Assembly (NCBI GenBank): GCA_038025085.1
Contig: CM076143.1
Coordinates: forward strand, 10,005,001 to 10,069,000
Direction of reading: 5' to 3'
DNA: 64,000 nucleotides
DNA from: Tetragonia tetragonoides
Taxonomy: Eukaryota > Streptophyta > Magnoliopsida > Caryophyllales > Aizoaceae
The position numbers and the translations under genes are program-made. Of this stretch, positions 46,558 through 58,200 are shown one piece after another (positions within the stretch are counted from its first letter, which is position 1; each line of letters opens with the position of its first letter). The notes beneath the pieces were generated by a model that was not told where the DNA came from, made no database searches, and saw nothing but the letters and a program-made list of their open reading frames with translations.

Positions 46558-47750
46558 AATGGTGAAGGAAAAGCACGTCACGAGGAAGCCAATTACAATA
46601 CAGTCAGCAACATACGGTATCACTATTTTGTTACTTAAACTTTCATCAATTTTACTTGCATTCACTTTGTTTTCGAAAATTGTAAGGTACTAGTGTCATG
46701 GTTTTAGATAGATCTAGTTTAGTAGTATCAGTATCTAGGTTTTAGCTTACAAGTATCATTATCTAGGTTTTAGCTTACAAGTATCATTTTCACTTATTTT
46801 CACTTATTTAAGTTTTGGTATTGATGTTTGTTACTTATGTTAACCATAATTTGCGTTTTATAAGTAAGTAAGTACTTTGTTTGTGTAGTATGAGTTTTCG
46901 TGTATGTTATATTAGTTTTCATATCTAGTATTGGTTTTTATAAGTGTGGTATCAGTTATTTTATTTCTGGTATGAGTTATGATAGTGCACAGTTTTGTAA
47001 GATGATGTTTGTCTTTTGGTTGGTTTTTATCATACTCTCGTGCTTTTTGTTGTTGTCAGTGATCATCTATTACTGTCAATGTCTCAAGCAATAAGTTGTA
47101 TTAGTTTTCATGTCTAGTACTGATTTTTAAAAGTGTGGTATCAGTTATTTTATTTCTGGTATGAGTTATGATAGTGCACAGTTTTGTAAGATGATGTTTG
47201 TCTTTTGGTTGATTTTTATCAAAATGTGAAGTTTCAGAGTTTGGATGAACTCATAACTGGTAGAATTTTTGTAACTTTACCATTAGAGAGCGCTTGGGAA
47301 CTTGATTGTAGCTTCTAACAAATTTCATTAGTATTAGATTTCTGATGCATATTATCAGTATTCACTACTTGTGGTATGACTTGAGTTATGTTTAGTTGAT
47401 TCCAGAAACTCAACCGAGTTCTTTAACTTCTGAAAAGAAATTACAACCCCGGATTAGAAAGACTCTGGCAAACCGTAATCCTCCAAAAAAGACACCTCCC
47501 AAAAAACAAAGAAGTGAGGGATTTCAAGGACGCTAAGCCTACATTAATCAACATGATTGCCGAAGATCACAAGAAGGAAGTTGAGCAAAAGAAGCAACAA
47601 AAAGCAGAAAAGAAGAAGAAGGAGAAAGAAGAAAACAAGCAAGTTGCTGAGGCCAATAAAAAGAGAAAGAAAGATGAAATGGTAGAGACAAAAGGGGAAA
47701 GAAATATTTATGGAACTAAAGTTGTAAATGACTTTTTAGTATATTACTAG
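46558..47750 (+). pseudogene. Lys-rich gene remnant, + strand
   Basis: A possible first exon begins ATG at 46559 (MVKEKHVTRKPITIQSATYG). After a long repeat-filled gap, two short open stretches follow: PQPRIRKTL-like basic sequence (47400-47510) and a 78-residue frame at 47514-47750 with a strongly basic coiled-coil-like part (EVEQKKQQKAEKKKKEKEEN). A frameshift separates the last two. Such sequence occurs beside Ulp1-type MULE proteins, but no protease or transposase motif is visible, so function is unknown. Confidence 0.3.
46911..47221 (+). repeat. 121-bp direct duplication with 68-bp spacer
   Basis: 46911-47031 and 47100-47221 share ATTAGTTTTCAT, GTGTGGTATCAGTTATTTTA and GATAGTGCACAGTTTTGTAA and more, about 95% alike. 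Non-coding. Confidence 0.9.
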
Positions 47751-48046
47751 ATGTGTTTTAGTTTAGTATCAAGTTTGGTTGACCTGGTATCATATATTGC
47801 ATCTCATGTATGCTTTTGTTGTGTTTTAAAGATGATATGAGTGGATGTGGCAATGAAGCTCTGGTTGGTATTAGTGGATGTGGCAATGAATGTGACTAGA
47901 GTTGGTTTGTAGTAATTTTTAGTTTGAGCAGGTTTTTGAAAAGTCGATAACTTGGGATGCCCAAATTCAAAGAAAACTCTGCCGGATTTCTGACTTGATA
48001 CGGTTTGATATATTCAAAAGGAAACTCAACTGCTTCCATTGCTCAC

Positions 48047-48540
48047 TTGAACAGAAGTATCACTAATAACACACATCAAAAAACTAATACAAGTAGATAC
48101 CACAAACTATTTTTACTAATACCACATGTATTAAAACTGATACCAGAGATATTAAAACTGATACCAGAGATATTGAACAGAAGAATCACTAATAGCACAC
48201 ATCCAAAAACTAATACAAGTAGATACCACAAACGATTTTTACTGATACCACATGTATTAAAACTGATACCAGAGATATTAAAATTGATACCAGAGTTATT
48301 GAACTGATACCAGAGGTATTGAAATTGATACTAGAGATATCAAATCTGATACTAGAGATATTAAAACTGATACCACATATATTAAAACTAATACCACAAA
48401 TATTTAAACTAAAAACAGATATTAAAATTGATACACACATTCAAAAACTAAGACCACAGATATTAAAAATGATACCAAAGATAGTAAACCAATACCATAA
48501 ATATTAAACTAATACAACTGATCTTATAACTGATACTGCT
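48047..48540. repeat. 21-bp minisatellite with a 126-bp higher-order unit
   Basis: The basic unit is close to GATACCAGAGATATTAAAACT. Two larger units of 126 bp (48047-48172 and 48173-48298) are near-identical, then degenerate 21-bp units continue to about 48540. Because 21 is seven codons, frames stay open and read repeats such as LIPEILK; this is a consequence of the period, not evidence for a gene. Confidence 0.85.
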
Positions 48541-49217
48541 AATTAGAGAACATAATAGCCAAAGAATCTATTGATAACCTTCAACAACTTATAGTATTCA
48601 TGTGTTAACAAATTAAACAAATTTAGTAAATGATATTGGTATCAATTTTTACCACTGTGTATCAAGGTTTTACACTGAAGTATCAGGTTTACAAAACCTT
48701 TATATCAACTCAGTATCGAAACATGGTATCAATTCTAACGACAAAAAATGTGTCCCAAAAAATGGTTACAGCTGGAGACTTGGAACCAAACTCTCTCACT
48801 GCAGCTGCACTTGATCATTGATCCTTGGTCTTTAGAACAGTCTTCTTTGCCCTCTTTGCTTTTTTTACCATCAAAATGACATTTGATCCTCTTGATTCTG
48901 CCTTTTGTAACTGGGCGTGTGGAATCCAAAATCATAGGATGTTGATTAGTAGAACTAGTTACCCTAGGTTGCTGATGTGAATGTTCCGAACAAGCTCTAT
49001 CAGAGTAAACAATTTATATTAATCGAAACAACAACGCGACTGTATATATCATCAACAATAGCCTTCATTAAACCCAAAACATGATCCAACTATATCAGAA
49101 TCTGATTCGTTATCTATGTCAGTATCACTTTTATCTACAATAGTAGAATTACATCACCTGATATATCAAAAAATCTTTTACTTGCATGAACTGCATCCTG
49201 ACACAATAATCAAAACT

Positions 49218-49572
49218 ATATACAGACAAGTATTACTTTATTACATCCATGTATCACTTTTAGCCTATAAGGTATCACATTTTGATAATAGCTTGCATAA
49301 AACTGCACATTGTCACATTAATAATAACAGCTTTCACAATTCAATTATCAACCAGTGGTATAACATTAAAACTATTGCAAAAATCACATATAGATTGTAT
49401 AAAATCGCATAAAGCCGCCTCTAAGGTATCAATTTCATTATATACAAGCTTGTATTACTTTATTGCATCCATGTATCACTTTTATCCTATCACGTATCAC
49501 ATTTTAATAATAACTTGCATAAACTGCACGTTGGAACATTAATAACATATTTCACAATTCAATTATCAACCA
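49218..49572 (+). repeat. About 135-bp direct duplication
   Basis: 49218-49354 and 49440-49572 share TATTACTTTATT, CATCCATGTATCACTTTT, TTCACAATTCAATTATCAAC and more, roughly 88% alike. It lies inside the candidate MULE. Confidence 0.85.
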
Positions 49573-49983
49573 CAACTATGACTATCACCTATAAAAATAC
49601 TGCAAAACTCATATATATATATAGTTGCATAAACGCTACAGAATCAAACACATCAAATTGAAAATAAATAATGGAAAACAAGTATTATTAACATCAAACT
49701 GAAATTAAACAGGAGAACACTAACCTTCATTTGCCATAGGAAGCTCAGAATCAACCAAATCACAATATAAATTGGACATAGAAAGCTCCAAATCTAACCC
49801 TAAAATATGATTTTCGCAATCTGAAATAAGTATCAATGGAGAAAATCGAAATAATAAAATTATGTTCAATGGAGAGATGTCAGAATGACAGAATTGAATT
49901 TACCTGAATTGAGATTGGGATAATGAAGCTGGAGAATCGAGCTCTGAGAGAAGAACAACGTGGGCTGGAGAAGTACGCGGGCT

Positions 49984-49985
<2 letters not shown>

Positions 49986-50050
<65 letters not shown>
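49986..50050. repeat. (GA)n microsatellite
   Basis: About 32 GA dinucleotides near the right end of the candidate Mutator-like element. Confidence 0.95.
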
Positions 50051-50053
<3 letters not shown>

Positions 50054-50154
50054 CCTTGAAAAGTTTGGGCTGGAAAAAATAAATTGAAAACCTGACGTCA
50101 CTACACGCGACCGCACGTTAAGGGCGCCGTATTTAAGTTTTTGCGATTCATGAT

Positions 50155-50484
50155 AAAGGTTCAATAATCATCACTCATTTTCGGCTAGAAAGTATGTAAA
50201 GGTAAATATGGAAAAGAAATAAGGTAGTAAATCTTGACAAAACAAACTGATAGTATGAACCAAGTATTTTGGTTCCAACTATTTTATTATTTTTAACTTT
50301 TAAGTATTTTTGTTATTTTCTCATTCACAAAAACTTTTATGAGATTGTTTCATTGTGGAACATAGTTATTTTTATGAAAAATAAGGATGACTTCTTGACC
50401 CTTATTCTTTATAAAAGTAATAACTGTCTCATACAAGACTTGTTGTTTCTCTTTTAGGTGAATAACTCTTATAGTAACGTGGTA
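50155..50484. other. AT-rich spacer between the candidate MULE and the satellite array
   Basis: 330 bp without gene, motif or repeat that I recognise. Base composition changes sharply at its right edge where the GC-richer array begins. Confidence 0.5.
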
Positions 50485-53400
50485 TATAAACGGGCCATAT
50501 CCCCTTGGGGTGCTCTGTGCGATTTGGTGCGAAAATATCCACCTTCGTTCCGGGGCCTCCTAAAAGCTAAAAAAGCGTCGACAATAGCCTTTGTTTTTGG
50601 CTTTCCGAGGCTTGGGTTTCACTTTTTTCCAAACTCTCCGGGGGGTCTATCATGATTCATGACCCTAGGGGATCCTCGGTGCCCCGAGAGAGACATATGG
50701 ATACCCAAACTTTGATATCCCCCATGCCTTTGGTGTTCCGTCTCTTACACCAGTGTCATGTCAATAAAACACCCTTCCAAGCCTATCAGAGATCGGATAA
50801 GCGACCCCGAGAGCCTCACGTGTCCCTTGGGGGTGTTCCGTATGATGTGGTGTGAAAATATCCACCTTCGTTTCGAGGCCTCTCGAAAGCCCAAAAAAAC
50901 GTGGATTATAGCCTTCGTTTTCGGCTTCTCGAGGCCGGGTGTCATTTTTGCCCAAACTTTTCCGGGGGGTCTATCATGACCCTAGAGTACCCTCGGTGCC
51001 CCAGGAGGGACATCCGAATCCCCGAACTTCGATATCACTCATGGCTTTGGTGTTCAAGCTCTTACATCATTGTCCCGTAAAACGCCCTTTCAAACCTGTC
51101 AGGGACCAGATAAGCGACCATGAGGGCCTCCCATGTCCTCTATGGGTGATACGTGCAATGTGGTGCGAAAATATTCATCTTCGTTCCGGAGCCTCCCGGA
51201 AGCTTAAAAAAGGTGGATTAGCCTTCGTTTTCGGCTTCCGGGACCCGGGTTTAATTTTTGCCCAAACTTCTTCGGGGGTTCTATCATGACCTTAAAGGAC
51301 CCTTGGTGCAACGGGAGTAACATCCGGATCCCCGAACTTTGATATCACCTATGCCTTTAGTGTTAAGGTTTTTACACATCAATGTCCCGTAAAACGCCTT
51401 TCCAAGCCTATCAGGGACCGGATAAGTGACCCCGATGGTCTCACATGTCCTCTAGGGTGTTCCGTGCGATGTGGTGCAAAAAAAAAAATGGATTATAGCC
51501 TTCGTTTTCGGCTTCCTAGGTCCCGGGTGTCATTTTTTCCCAAACTTCTCCGCGGGGTCTATCATGACCTTAGAGGATCGTCGGTGCCCCGGGAAGGACA
51601 TCTGGATCCCAAAACATTGATATCCCCCATGCCTATGATGTTTTGGCTCTAACATCAGTGTCCCGTAAAAAGCCTTTCCAAGCCTATCAGAGACCGGATA
51701 AGCGACCCCGATGGTCTCCCATGTACCCTAGGGGTGTTCCGTGCGATGTGGTGTGAAAATATCCACCTTCGTCCCAGGGCCTCCGCAAGCTCAAAAAACG
51801 TGGATTATAGCCTTCGTTTTCGGCTTCCCGAAGCCCGAGTGTCATTTTTGCCCAAACTTCTCCGGGGTGTCTATCATGACCCTAGAGTACCCTTGGTGCC
51901 CAGGGTAAGACATCTGGATCTCCGAACTTCGTTATCACACCTGCCTTAATTTGGTGTTTTGGTTCTTACACCAATGTCCCGTAAAATGCTCTTCCAAACC
52001 TATTAGGGACCGGATAAGCGACTCCGGGGGCCTCCCATGTCCTCTAGGGGTCTTTCGTGCGATGTGATGCGAAAATATCCACCTTTGTTTCGGGGCCTTC
52101 CGGCAGCCCAAAAAACGTAGATTATAGCCTTCGTTTTCTGCTTCCTGGGCTCCGTGTGTCTTTTTTTCCCAAACTTGTACAGGGGGTCTATCATGAACCT
52201 AGATGACCCTTGGTGCCTCGGGAGGGACATCCGGATCCCCCGAACTTTGATATCCCCCTTGCCTTAGTTGTTTCGGCTCTTACACTAATGTCCCGTAAAA
52301 CGCCCTTCCAAGCCTATCATGGACCAGAAAAACAACCACGAGTACCTTCCATGTCTCCTAGGACTGTTCCGTGCGATGTGTTGTGAAAATATCTACCTTC
52401 ATTCTAAGGCCTAACGAAAGCTCAAAAAAAGTGGACAATAGACTTTGTTGTCGGTTTCCCGGGGCTCGGGTGTCATTTGTGCCCAAACTTCTCCGAGGGT
52501 TCTATCATGACTATAGAGGATCCTCGGTACCCCGCGAGGGATATCCGAATCCCCGAATTTTCATATCCCCCGTGTCTTTAGTGTTCCGGCTCTTACACCA
52601 GTGTACTGCAAAACGCCCTTCCAAGCCTATCAGGGAACAAATAAGCGACCCCCAAGATCTCTCATGTTCCTTAGGGGTGTTCCGTATGATGTGGTGTGAA
52701 AATTTTTACCTTCGTTATGAGACCTCCGGAAATCCCAAATAACGTGGATTATAGCCTTCATTTTCGGCTTCCCTGGCCGGGTGTTATTTTTGCCCAAACT
52801 TCTCCGGGGGGTCTATCTTGACCCTAGAGTACACTCGGTGCCCCGTGAGGGACATTCGTATCCCCGAACTTTGATATCCCCCACGCCTTTAGTGTTCCGG
52901 CTCTTATACCAATGTCCTGTAAAACGTCCTTCCAAGCCTATCAGGGACCGGATAAGCGACCCCGAGGGCCTCCCGTGTACCCAAGGGTGTTCCGTGCGGT
53001 GTGGTGTGAAAATATCCACCTTGGTTCCGGGCCTCTCGCAAGCCCAAAAAACGTGGATTAGCCTTCGTTTTCGGCTTTCCGGGGCCCGAGTGTCATCTTT
53101 GCCCAAACTTCTCCCGGGGTTCTATCATGACCCTAGAGTATCGTCGATGCCCCGGAAGGGAGATACGGATCCACGAACTTCGATATCACCTATGCCTTTG
53201 GTGTTTTGGTTCTTAAACCAGTGTCCTGTAAAACGCCCTTCCAAAACTATCAGGGGCTAGATAAACGACCCCGATGGCATCTCATGTTTTCTAGAGGTGT
53301 TCCACGCGATATGGTGTGAAAATATCCACCTTTGTTCTGGGGCCTCCCGAAAGCCAAAAAACGTGGATTTAGCCTTCGTTTACGGCTTCCCGAGGCCCGA

Positions 53401-55830
53401 CTGTCATTTTTGCCCAAATTTCTCCAGGCGGCCTATCATGACCCTATATTATCCTCAGTGCCCCGGGAGCAACATCTGGATTCCCGAACTTGGATATCAC
53501 CCATGGCTGAGGTGTTTTCTTTTTCTTTTTCTTTTTCTTTTTTTTTTTGCTATATTCAAGTACAATATTCATGTAAATTTCTTCCACTTATTCTTTTTGG
53601 TTTTTACACCAATATCACGTAAAACGCCCTTCCAAACCTATCAGGGACCGGATACGCGACCTAGAAGGCCGCCCGTGTCCCTTAGGGGTGTTTCCTGCGA
53701 TGTGGTGTAAATATCCACCTTTGTTCCGAGACCTCCTGAAAGCTCAAAAAACATGGATAATAAGCCTTCGTTTTCAGCAACCCGAGGCTCGGGTGTCTTT
53801 TTTGCCCAAACTTATACCGGGGGGGGGGGCCTACCATGAACCTAGAGGATTCTCGGTTCCCCAAACTTTAATATCCCCACCCCTTTTGTGTTCCGTTTAT
53901 TGCACCAGTGTCTTGTAAAACGCTCTTCCAAGCCTATTAGGGACCAAACTAGCGACCCCGAGTACCTCCCATATCCCTTGGTGGTGTTCCGTTTGATGTG
54001 GTGTGAAAATATCCACCTTTGTTCCGAGGCCTCCCGGAAGCCCAAAAAACGTGGATTTTATCCTTCGTTTTCGGCTTCTTGGGGCCGGGGTGTCGTTTTT
54101 GCCCAAACTTCTACGGGGGGTCTATCATGACCCTAGAATACGGTCGGTACCCCAGGAGGGGTATCCAGATCGCCGAACTTCGAAAATCACCCATGCCTTT
54201 GGCCTTTTGGCTTTTAAACCAGTGTCCCGTAAAACGCTCTTCCAAGCCTATCAGAGACTGGATAAGCGACCCTGAGGGCCTCTCATGTCCCCTAAGGGTA
54301 TTCGGTGTGATGTGGTGCGAAAATATCCACCTTCGTTCCGCGGCCCCTGGAAGCCCAAACAACGTGGATTATAGCCTTCGTTTTTTGCTTTCCGAGCCTC
54401 GGGTGTCATTTTTTCCCAAACTTCTCTGGGCTGTCTGTCTGACCCTAGAGGACCCTTGGTGCCCAGGGAGGGACATGCGGATCCTCGAACGCCAATATCA
54501 CCCATGCCTTTAATGTTCCAAATCCTACACTAGTGTCTCGTAAAACGCCCTTTCAAGCCTATCAAGGACCGGATAAGCGACCCCTGAGGGCCTTCCATGT
54601 CGCCTATGGGTGTTCCGTGCGATGTGGTGGGAAAATATCCACCTTCGTTCCATGGCCTCCTGGAAGCCCAAAAAAAGTGGATTATCGCCTGCGTTTTCTG
54701 CTCCCTGGGCCCCGAGTGTCATTTTTGCCCAAACTTCTCCGTGTGGTCTATCTTGACCCTTGGCGCCCCGAGAGGGACATCCGGATCCCCAAACTTTGAT
54801 ATCACCCATGCCTTTGGTGTTCCGGCTATTACACTAGTGTCGCGTAAAACGCCTTTCTAAGCCTATCAGGTGTCATTTTTGCCCAAACTTCTACGGGGGG
54901 TCTATCATGACCCTAGAGTACCGTCGGTGCCCCGTAAAAGACATCTGTACTCCCGAACTTCAATATCACCCATGCCTTTTGTGTTTTTGCCTTTACACAC
55001 CAGTGTCCCGTAAAACGCTCTTCCAAGCCTATCGGAGACTGGATAAGACCCTAAGGGTTTCCCATGTCCCTTAGGGTATTCCGTGCGATGTGGTGCGAAA
55101 ATATCCACCTTCGTTCCGAGGCCTCCCGGAAGCCCAAAAAACGTGGATTATAACATTCGTTTTCGGCTTCCCGGGCCTTGGGTGTCATTTTTTCCAAAAC
55201 TTCTCTGGGGGTCTATCTGACCCTAGAGGACCCTTGGTACTTCGGAAGGGACATGCGGATCCCCGAACGTCGATATCACCATGCCTTTGGTGTTCCAGCT
55301 CTTACACTAGTGTCCCGTAAAACGCCCTTTCAAGCCTATCAGAGACTGGATAAGCGACCCCCGAGGGTACTCCCATGTCCCCTAGGCGGGTTCCGGAGCC
55401 TTCGTTTTCGGCTTCCGGCGGTGGCACAAGTATCAGTTTTGCCCAAACTTATTCGGGGGGTCTATCATGACCCTAGAGAATTCTCGGTGCCTCTGAGAGG
55501 GTCATCCGTATCCCCGAACTTCTATATCACTCATGCTTTTGGCGTTTCGGCCCTTACCTTTGTGTCCCGTAGAAACGCCCTTACAAGCATATGAGCAAGG
55601 GACCCGATAATAGACCCCGAGGGCCTCTTATGTTCCTTAAGGGTGTTTCGTTCGATGTAGTGCGAAAATATCCACCTTCATTCCGGGGCCTTCCGGAAAG
55701 CCAAAAAACGTGTATTAGCTTTTGATTTTCGATTTTGCGGGGCCCGATTTCTGTTTTTGCCCAAACTTCTCTGGGAGGTCTATCGTCAACCTAGAGGACC
55801 GGAGGTCTGAACGGTCATCCGGGTCCCCGC
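50485..55830. repeat. Satellite-like tandem array, about 17 units of about 311 bp
   Basis: The word GGATAAGCGACC (or variant) recurs near 50797, 51110, 51423, 51698, 52014, 52330, 52641, 52952, 53261, 53652, 53947, 54262, 54573, 55043, 55349 and 55607. Spacing is mostly 309-316 bp; shorter or longer steps mark deletions and one insertion of about 80 bp with (TTTTTC)n at 53518-53600. Each unit also carries GTGGTGCGAAAATATCCACC, AACGTGGATTATAGCCTTCG, GCCCAAACTTCTCCGGGG and TCTATCATGACCCTAGAG. Units look about 80-85% alike. It is GC-richer than its surroundings. The overlapping frames through the array repeat the same peptides and are not genes. Confidence 0.93.
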
Positions 55831-56594
55831 ACACCAATTTCACCCATGGGACATGGGACATGGCGCTAGCTGGGCGATGGGACATGGGACACCCATATTT
55901 TGTTTCAATAAATTTTTGATGTATTTAGTTCATTTCGATCCATTGTCTATTATGATAATCTTTGATAGAAGAACTTTATAACAAAGTATTCTCAAATTTG
56001 TTAATAAGGCTAATGATCGTTTCCTAAGCACTCAATTAAATATAGATCAAAGTTTACAGTATGACTAATCATAATAAATAGAACTATTATGCAACAAACA
56101 ATGTCATTTAGGGGTAGGTACCTCTATAGAGACACCACACAAGCCAATGATTTGACTTTGTTTTTGTCAAATGCTAATACACGGCCAGTGTGAATGACTA
56201 TTACCATGACTTGAGGGCATCCCTCCCCACAACACTTTAAAATATTCCCGAAATAAATTAAGAGTCAGGCTGTAGATGAACCTCTCGAAATTCCGCATTG
56301 GTGTTGTTTTAGTTTTATTTATTAGTTAATCACAAAGTTAGCACCAAAAAGAAAAAAAGAAAAAAAAAATTATTACAACAAAGTTAGAAGTAGGACAACT
56401 CACCAAAAAACATTAAATTATAAAAAAAAAAAAAAAGAAGTGCTGAAACATTCGGTGTATCGCACGGTCATGCACACTAACCACTAATAATAAGGACGAC
56501 ATATGAAATATCTATATGGATTTGGGGATCAATGACGTAACAGTAGGCCTTCATTGCAGAATTATTTCCTCCTTGACCAATAGTAATCAGCTCA
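55831..56594. other. Spacer after the satellite array
   Basis: Starts with a small GGGACATGG repeat cluster (55848-55890). No gene is seen. Near 56455-56487 GTGTATCGCACGG and CACTAAT resemble a Helitron 3' end, but the stem is weak. Confidence 0.45.
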
Positions 56595-56890
<296 letters not shown>

Positions 56891-57311
56891 GATGATTATT
56901 ATTATTAATTTGGTTTACAATTAAGGTATCCACTTCCTGAAATATTCAGTAAAATTCATTTCAGTTCAGTAAAAAGATATTCTAAACCAAAGTACAAATT
57001 TACTCTTTATAATTGTAGGTTTAGTAAAAATAAGTTCAGTTCGGTAAATTTCAATTCAGTGAAGTATTGTGCAGATAAGTTCAGTAAAAAGAAGGTGAAG
57101 AGAACAGCCCCTAACTAGTTCTTTGTGCTGTCTTGTAGGTACCTCACCTCAAAGGTTAGGACAGTTGGCCAACGAATTTAAAGCCGCTTCATGTCCAAGG
57201 CAAGATTCAAACCCTCGATTTTGATTAAGGATGGATGAGTCCTTACCAAACAACCACACTTCCTTGGTTGCGAAAGTTCAATGATAATGAAGGATGGACC
57301 AAAAATAAAAA

Positions 57312-58200
57312 GGAAAATTCGATGAAAATAATCTCAAGTTTGAGCGGTCCGACAAAAATAATCTCAAGTTGCAACTTGTACAAAAATAATTCCAAGTTGT
57401 CAATTTTGTCACAAAAATGGTCCGTTACCTAACACCGTCAAATTTCGTTACTCTTAGCGCTAATTAAACACACTCATTATTAATTATTAGATTATTAGTG
57501 TATATTAATCCTTAACAATAAAACAATTAAGATTAAACTTATTTTTGGATCTCAAATGTTAAATGCCTCATACTCCTCTCTCTCTACTCGTTGACAGTGG
57601 CTCAAATTTGTCAAAAAGGATGAATGTAATTTTTTTTTTCGGGTAATCAACTTAGCTTAGCACCATTGATAACCGTAATACATTTCATTCAAAGCTTTGG
57701 TGCTTTAACCCATATGCTGCCCCTATTTCAATTGTTCTGTTTATGCGGCTGAGGTTCTGAGATTCTTCAAAGTGGCCTGGTAATTTCATTTTGATGCCTC
57801 ACTATTTGTTGGTGGCTCATTGTTGATCTTTGCTCTTCGGCCCGGATTTACTAAGAGGAGAGAGAAAGTGGGGTTTGATGGTGTGCTGCTGTGGAGATTG
57901 GACAGTGGTGGAGGTGATGGTGGTGAATGTGGTGGTGGTGGTGGTGGTGAGGAGAGAGAGACCAGGGATCAGAATTTGATTTTAGTTTCTGTTCATGGGT
58001 CTGTGATTATGAAAGAAATTAAATAAGTTAATAATGATTTAGTTTAATTATCTTAATTAAGTAACGGAGTTAGACGGTGTTAGTTAACAGACTTTTTTTG
58101 TGACAAAATAGACAACTTAGGATTATTTTTATACAAGTTGCAACTTGGAATTATTTTTGTCGTGCCGCTTAAATTTGGGATTATTTTCATCAAATTTTCC
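57312..58200. mobile_element. Long-TIR Mutator-like element, possibly with a captured fragment
   Basis: Inverted repeats of at least 139 bp (57312-57450 and 58061-58200, about 85% alike) start GGAAAATTCGATGAAAATAA and, reversed, GGAAAATTTGATGAAAATAA; weaker similarity extends them to about 180 bp. Flanks AAATAAAAA and AAAGAAAAA agree at 8 of 9 bases, suggesting a 9-bp Mutator target duplication, though A-rich DNA makes that weak. The non-repeated core (about 57560-58010) is GC-richer and contains a 68-codon frame (57820-58026) with a Gly-rich run and EERETRDQNLILVS. No transposase, so non-autonomous; the core could be a host gene piece (Pack-MULE) or just unique filler. Confidence 0.78.

Larger units (their letters stand above)
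46149..50145. mobile_element. Candidate Mutator-like element without clear TIRs
   Basis: A 3997-bp segment is bounded by identical 9-bp direct repeats ATTCATGAT (46140-46148 and 50146-50154), the target-duplication length of Mutator elements. Obvious terminal inverted repeats are missing, as in the known non-TIR MULEs. Both ends carry CT/GA-rich 5'-UTR-like sequence facing inwards, and two convergent gene remnants lie inside: a + strand part with a Lys-rich frame and a - strand part resembling FAR1-type proteins. No transposase core was found. A 9-bp match by itself could arise by chance, so the borders are provisional. Confidence 0.5.
48735..50150 (-). pseudogene. FAR1-like MULE-derived gene remnant, - strand
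   Basis: Read right to left: a GA/CT-rich leader (50050-49987), a splice-donor-like CAG|GTAAAT near 49900, then a likely exon about 49728-49825 (acceptor TTATTTCAG; reads GLDLELSMSNLYCDLVDSEL, donor GTTAGT), and a later exon about 48735-49000 containing PVTKGRIKRIKCHFDGKKSK. The acidic N-terminus and the TKGR/basic C-terminal block recall FAR1-related, MULE-derived proteins, but the central transposase is absent. This is a weak, motif-level call; no intact coding sequence can be built. Confidence 0.33.

Noticed and set aside
48005..48507. A leucine/isoleucine-rich repeat protein (LIPEILK heptads)
   Set aside because: The open frame follows from a 21-bp non-coding repeat unit; the frame is broken between units and has no flanking gene structure.
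46900..48720. GGTATCAG words read as retrotransposon primer binding sites
   Set aside because: The full primer site TGGTATCAGAGC is absent, no LTR borders are near, and the word recurs dozens of times.
50485..55830. CRISPR-like array
   Set aside because: This is a plant nuclear context; units of 311 bp are contiguous with no short repeat-spacer pattern.
50485..55830. CENP-B box in the satellite unit
   Set aside because: I looked for TTCGNNNNANNCGGG and found only partial matches such as TTCGTTCCGGGG that lack the required A and spacing.
50458..55919. Many overlapping open frames of 60-165 codons on both strands
   Set aside because: They repeat the same peptides with the 311-bp period of the satellite, lack conserved starts, and are broken at random; a by-product of a GC-richer tandem repeat.
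56455..56487. Helitron 3' end linked to the satellite array
   Set aside because: The stem is weak and CTAA is a common word; no evidence connects it to the array.
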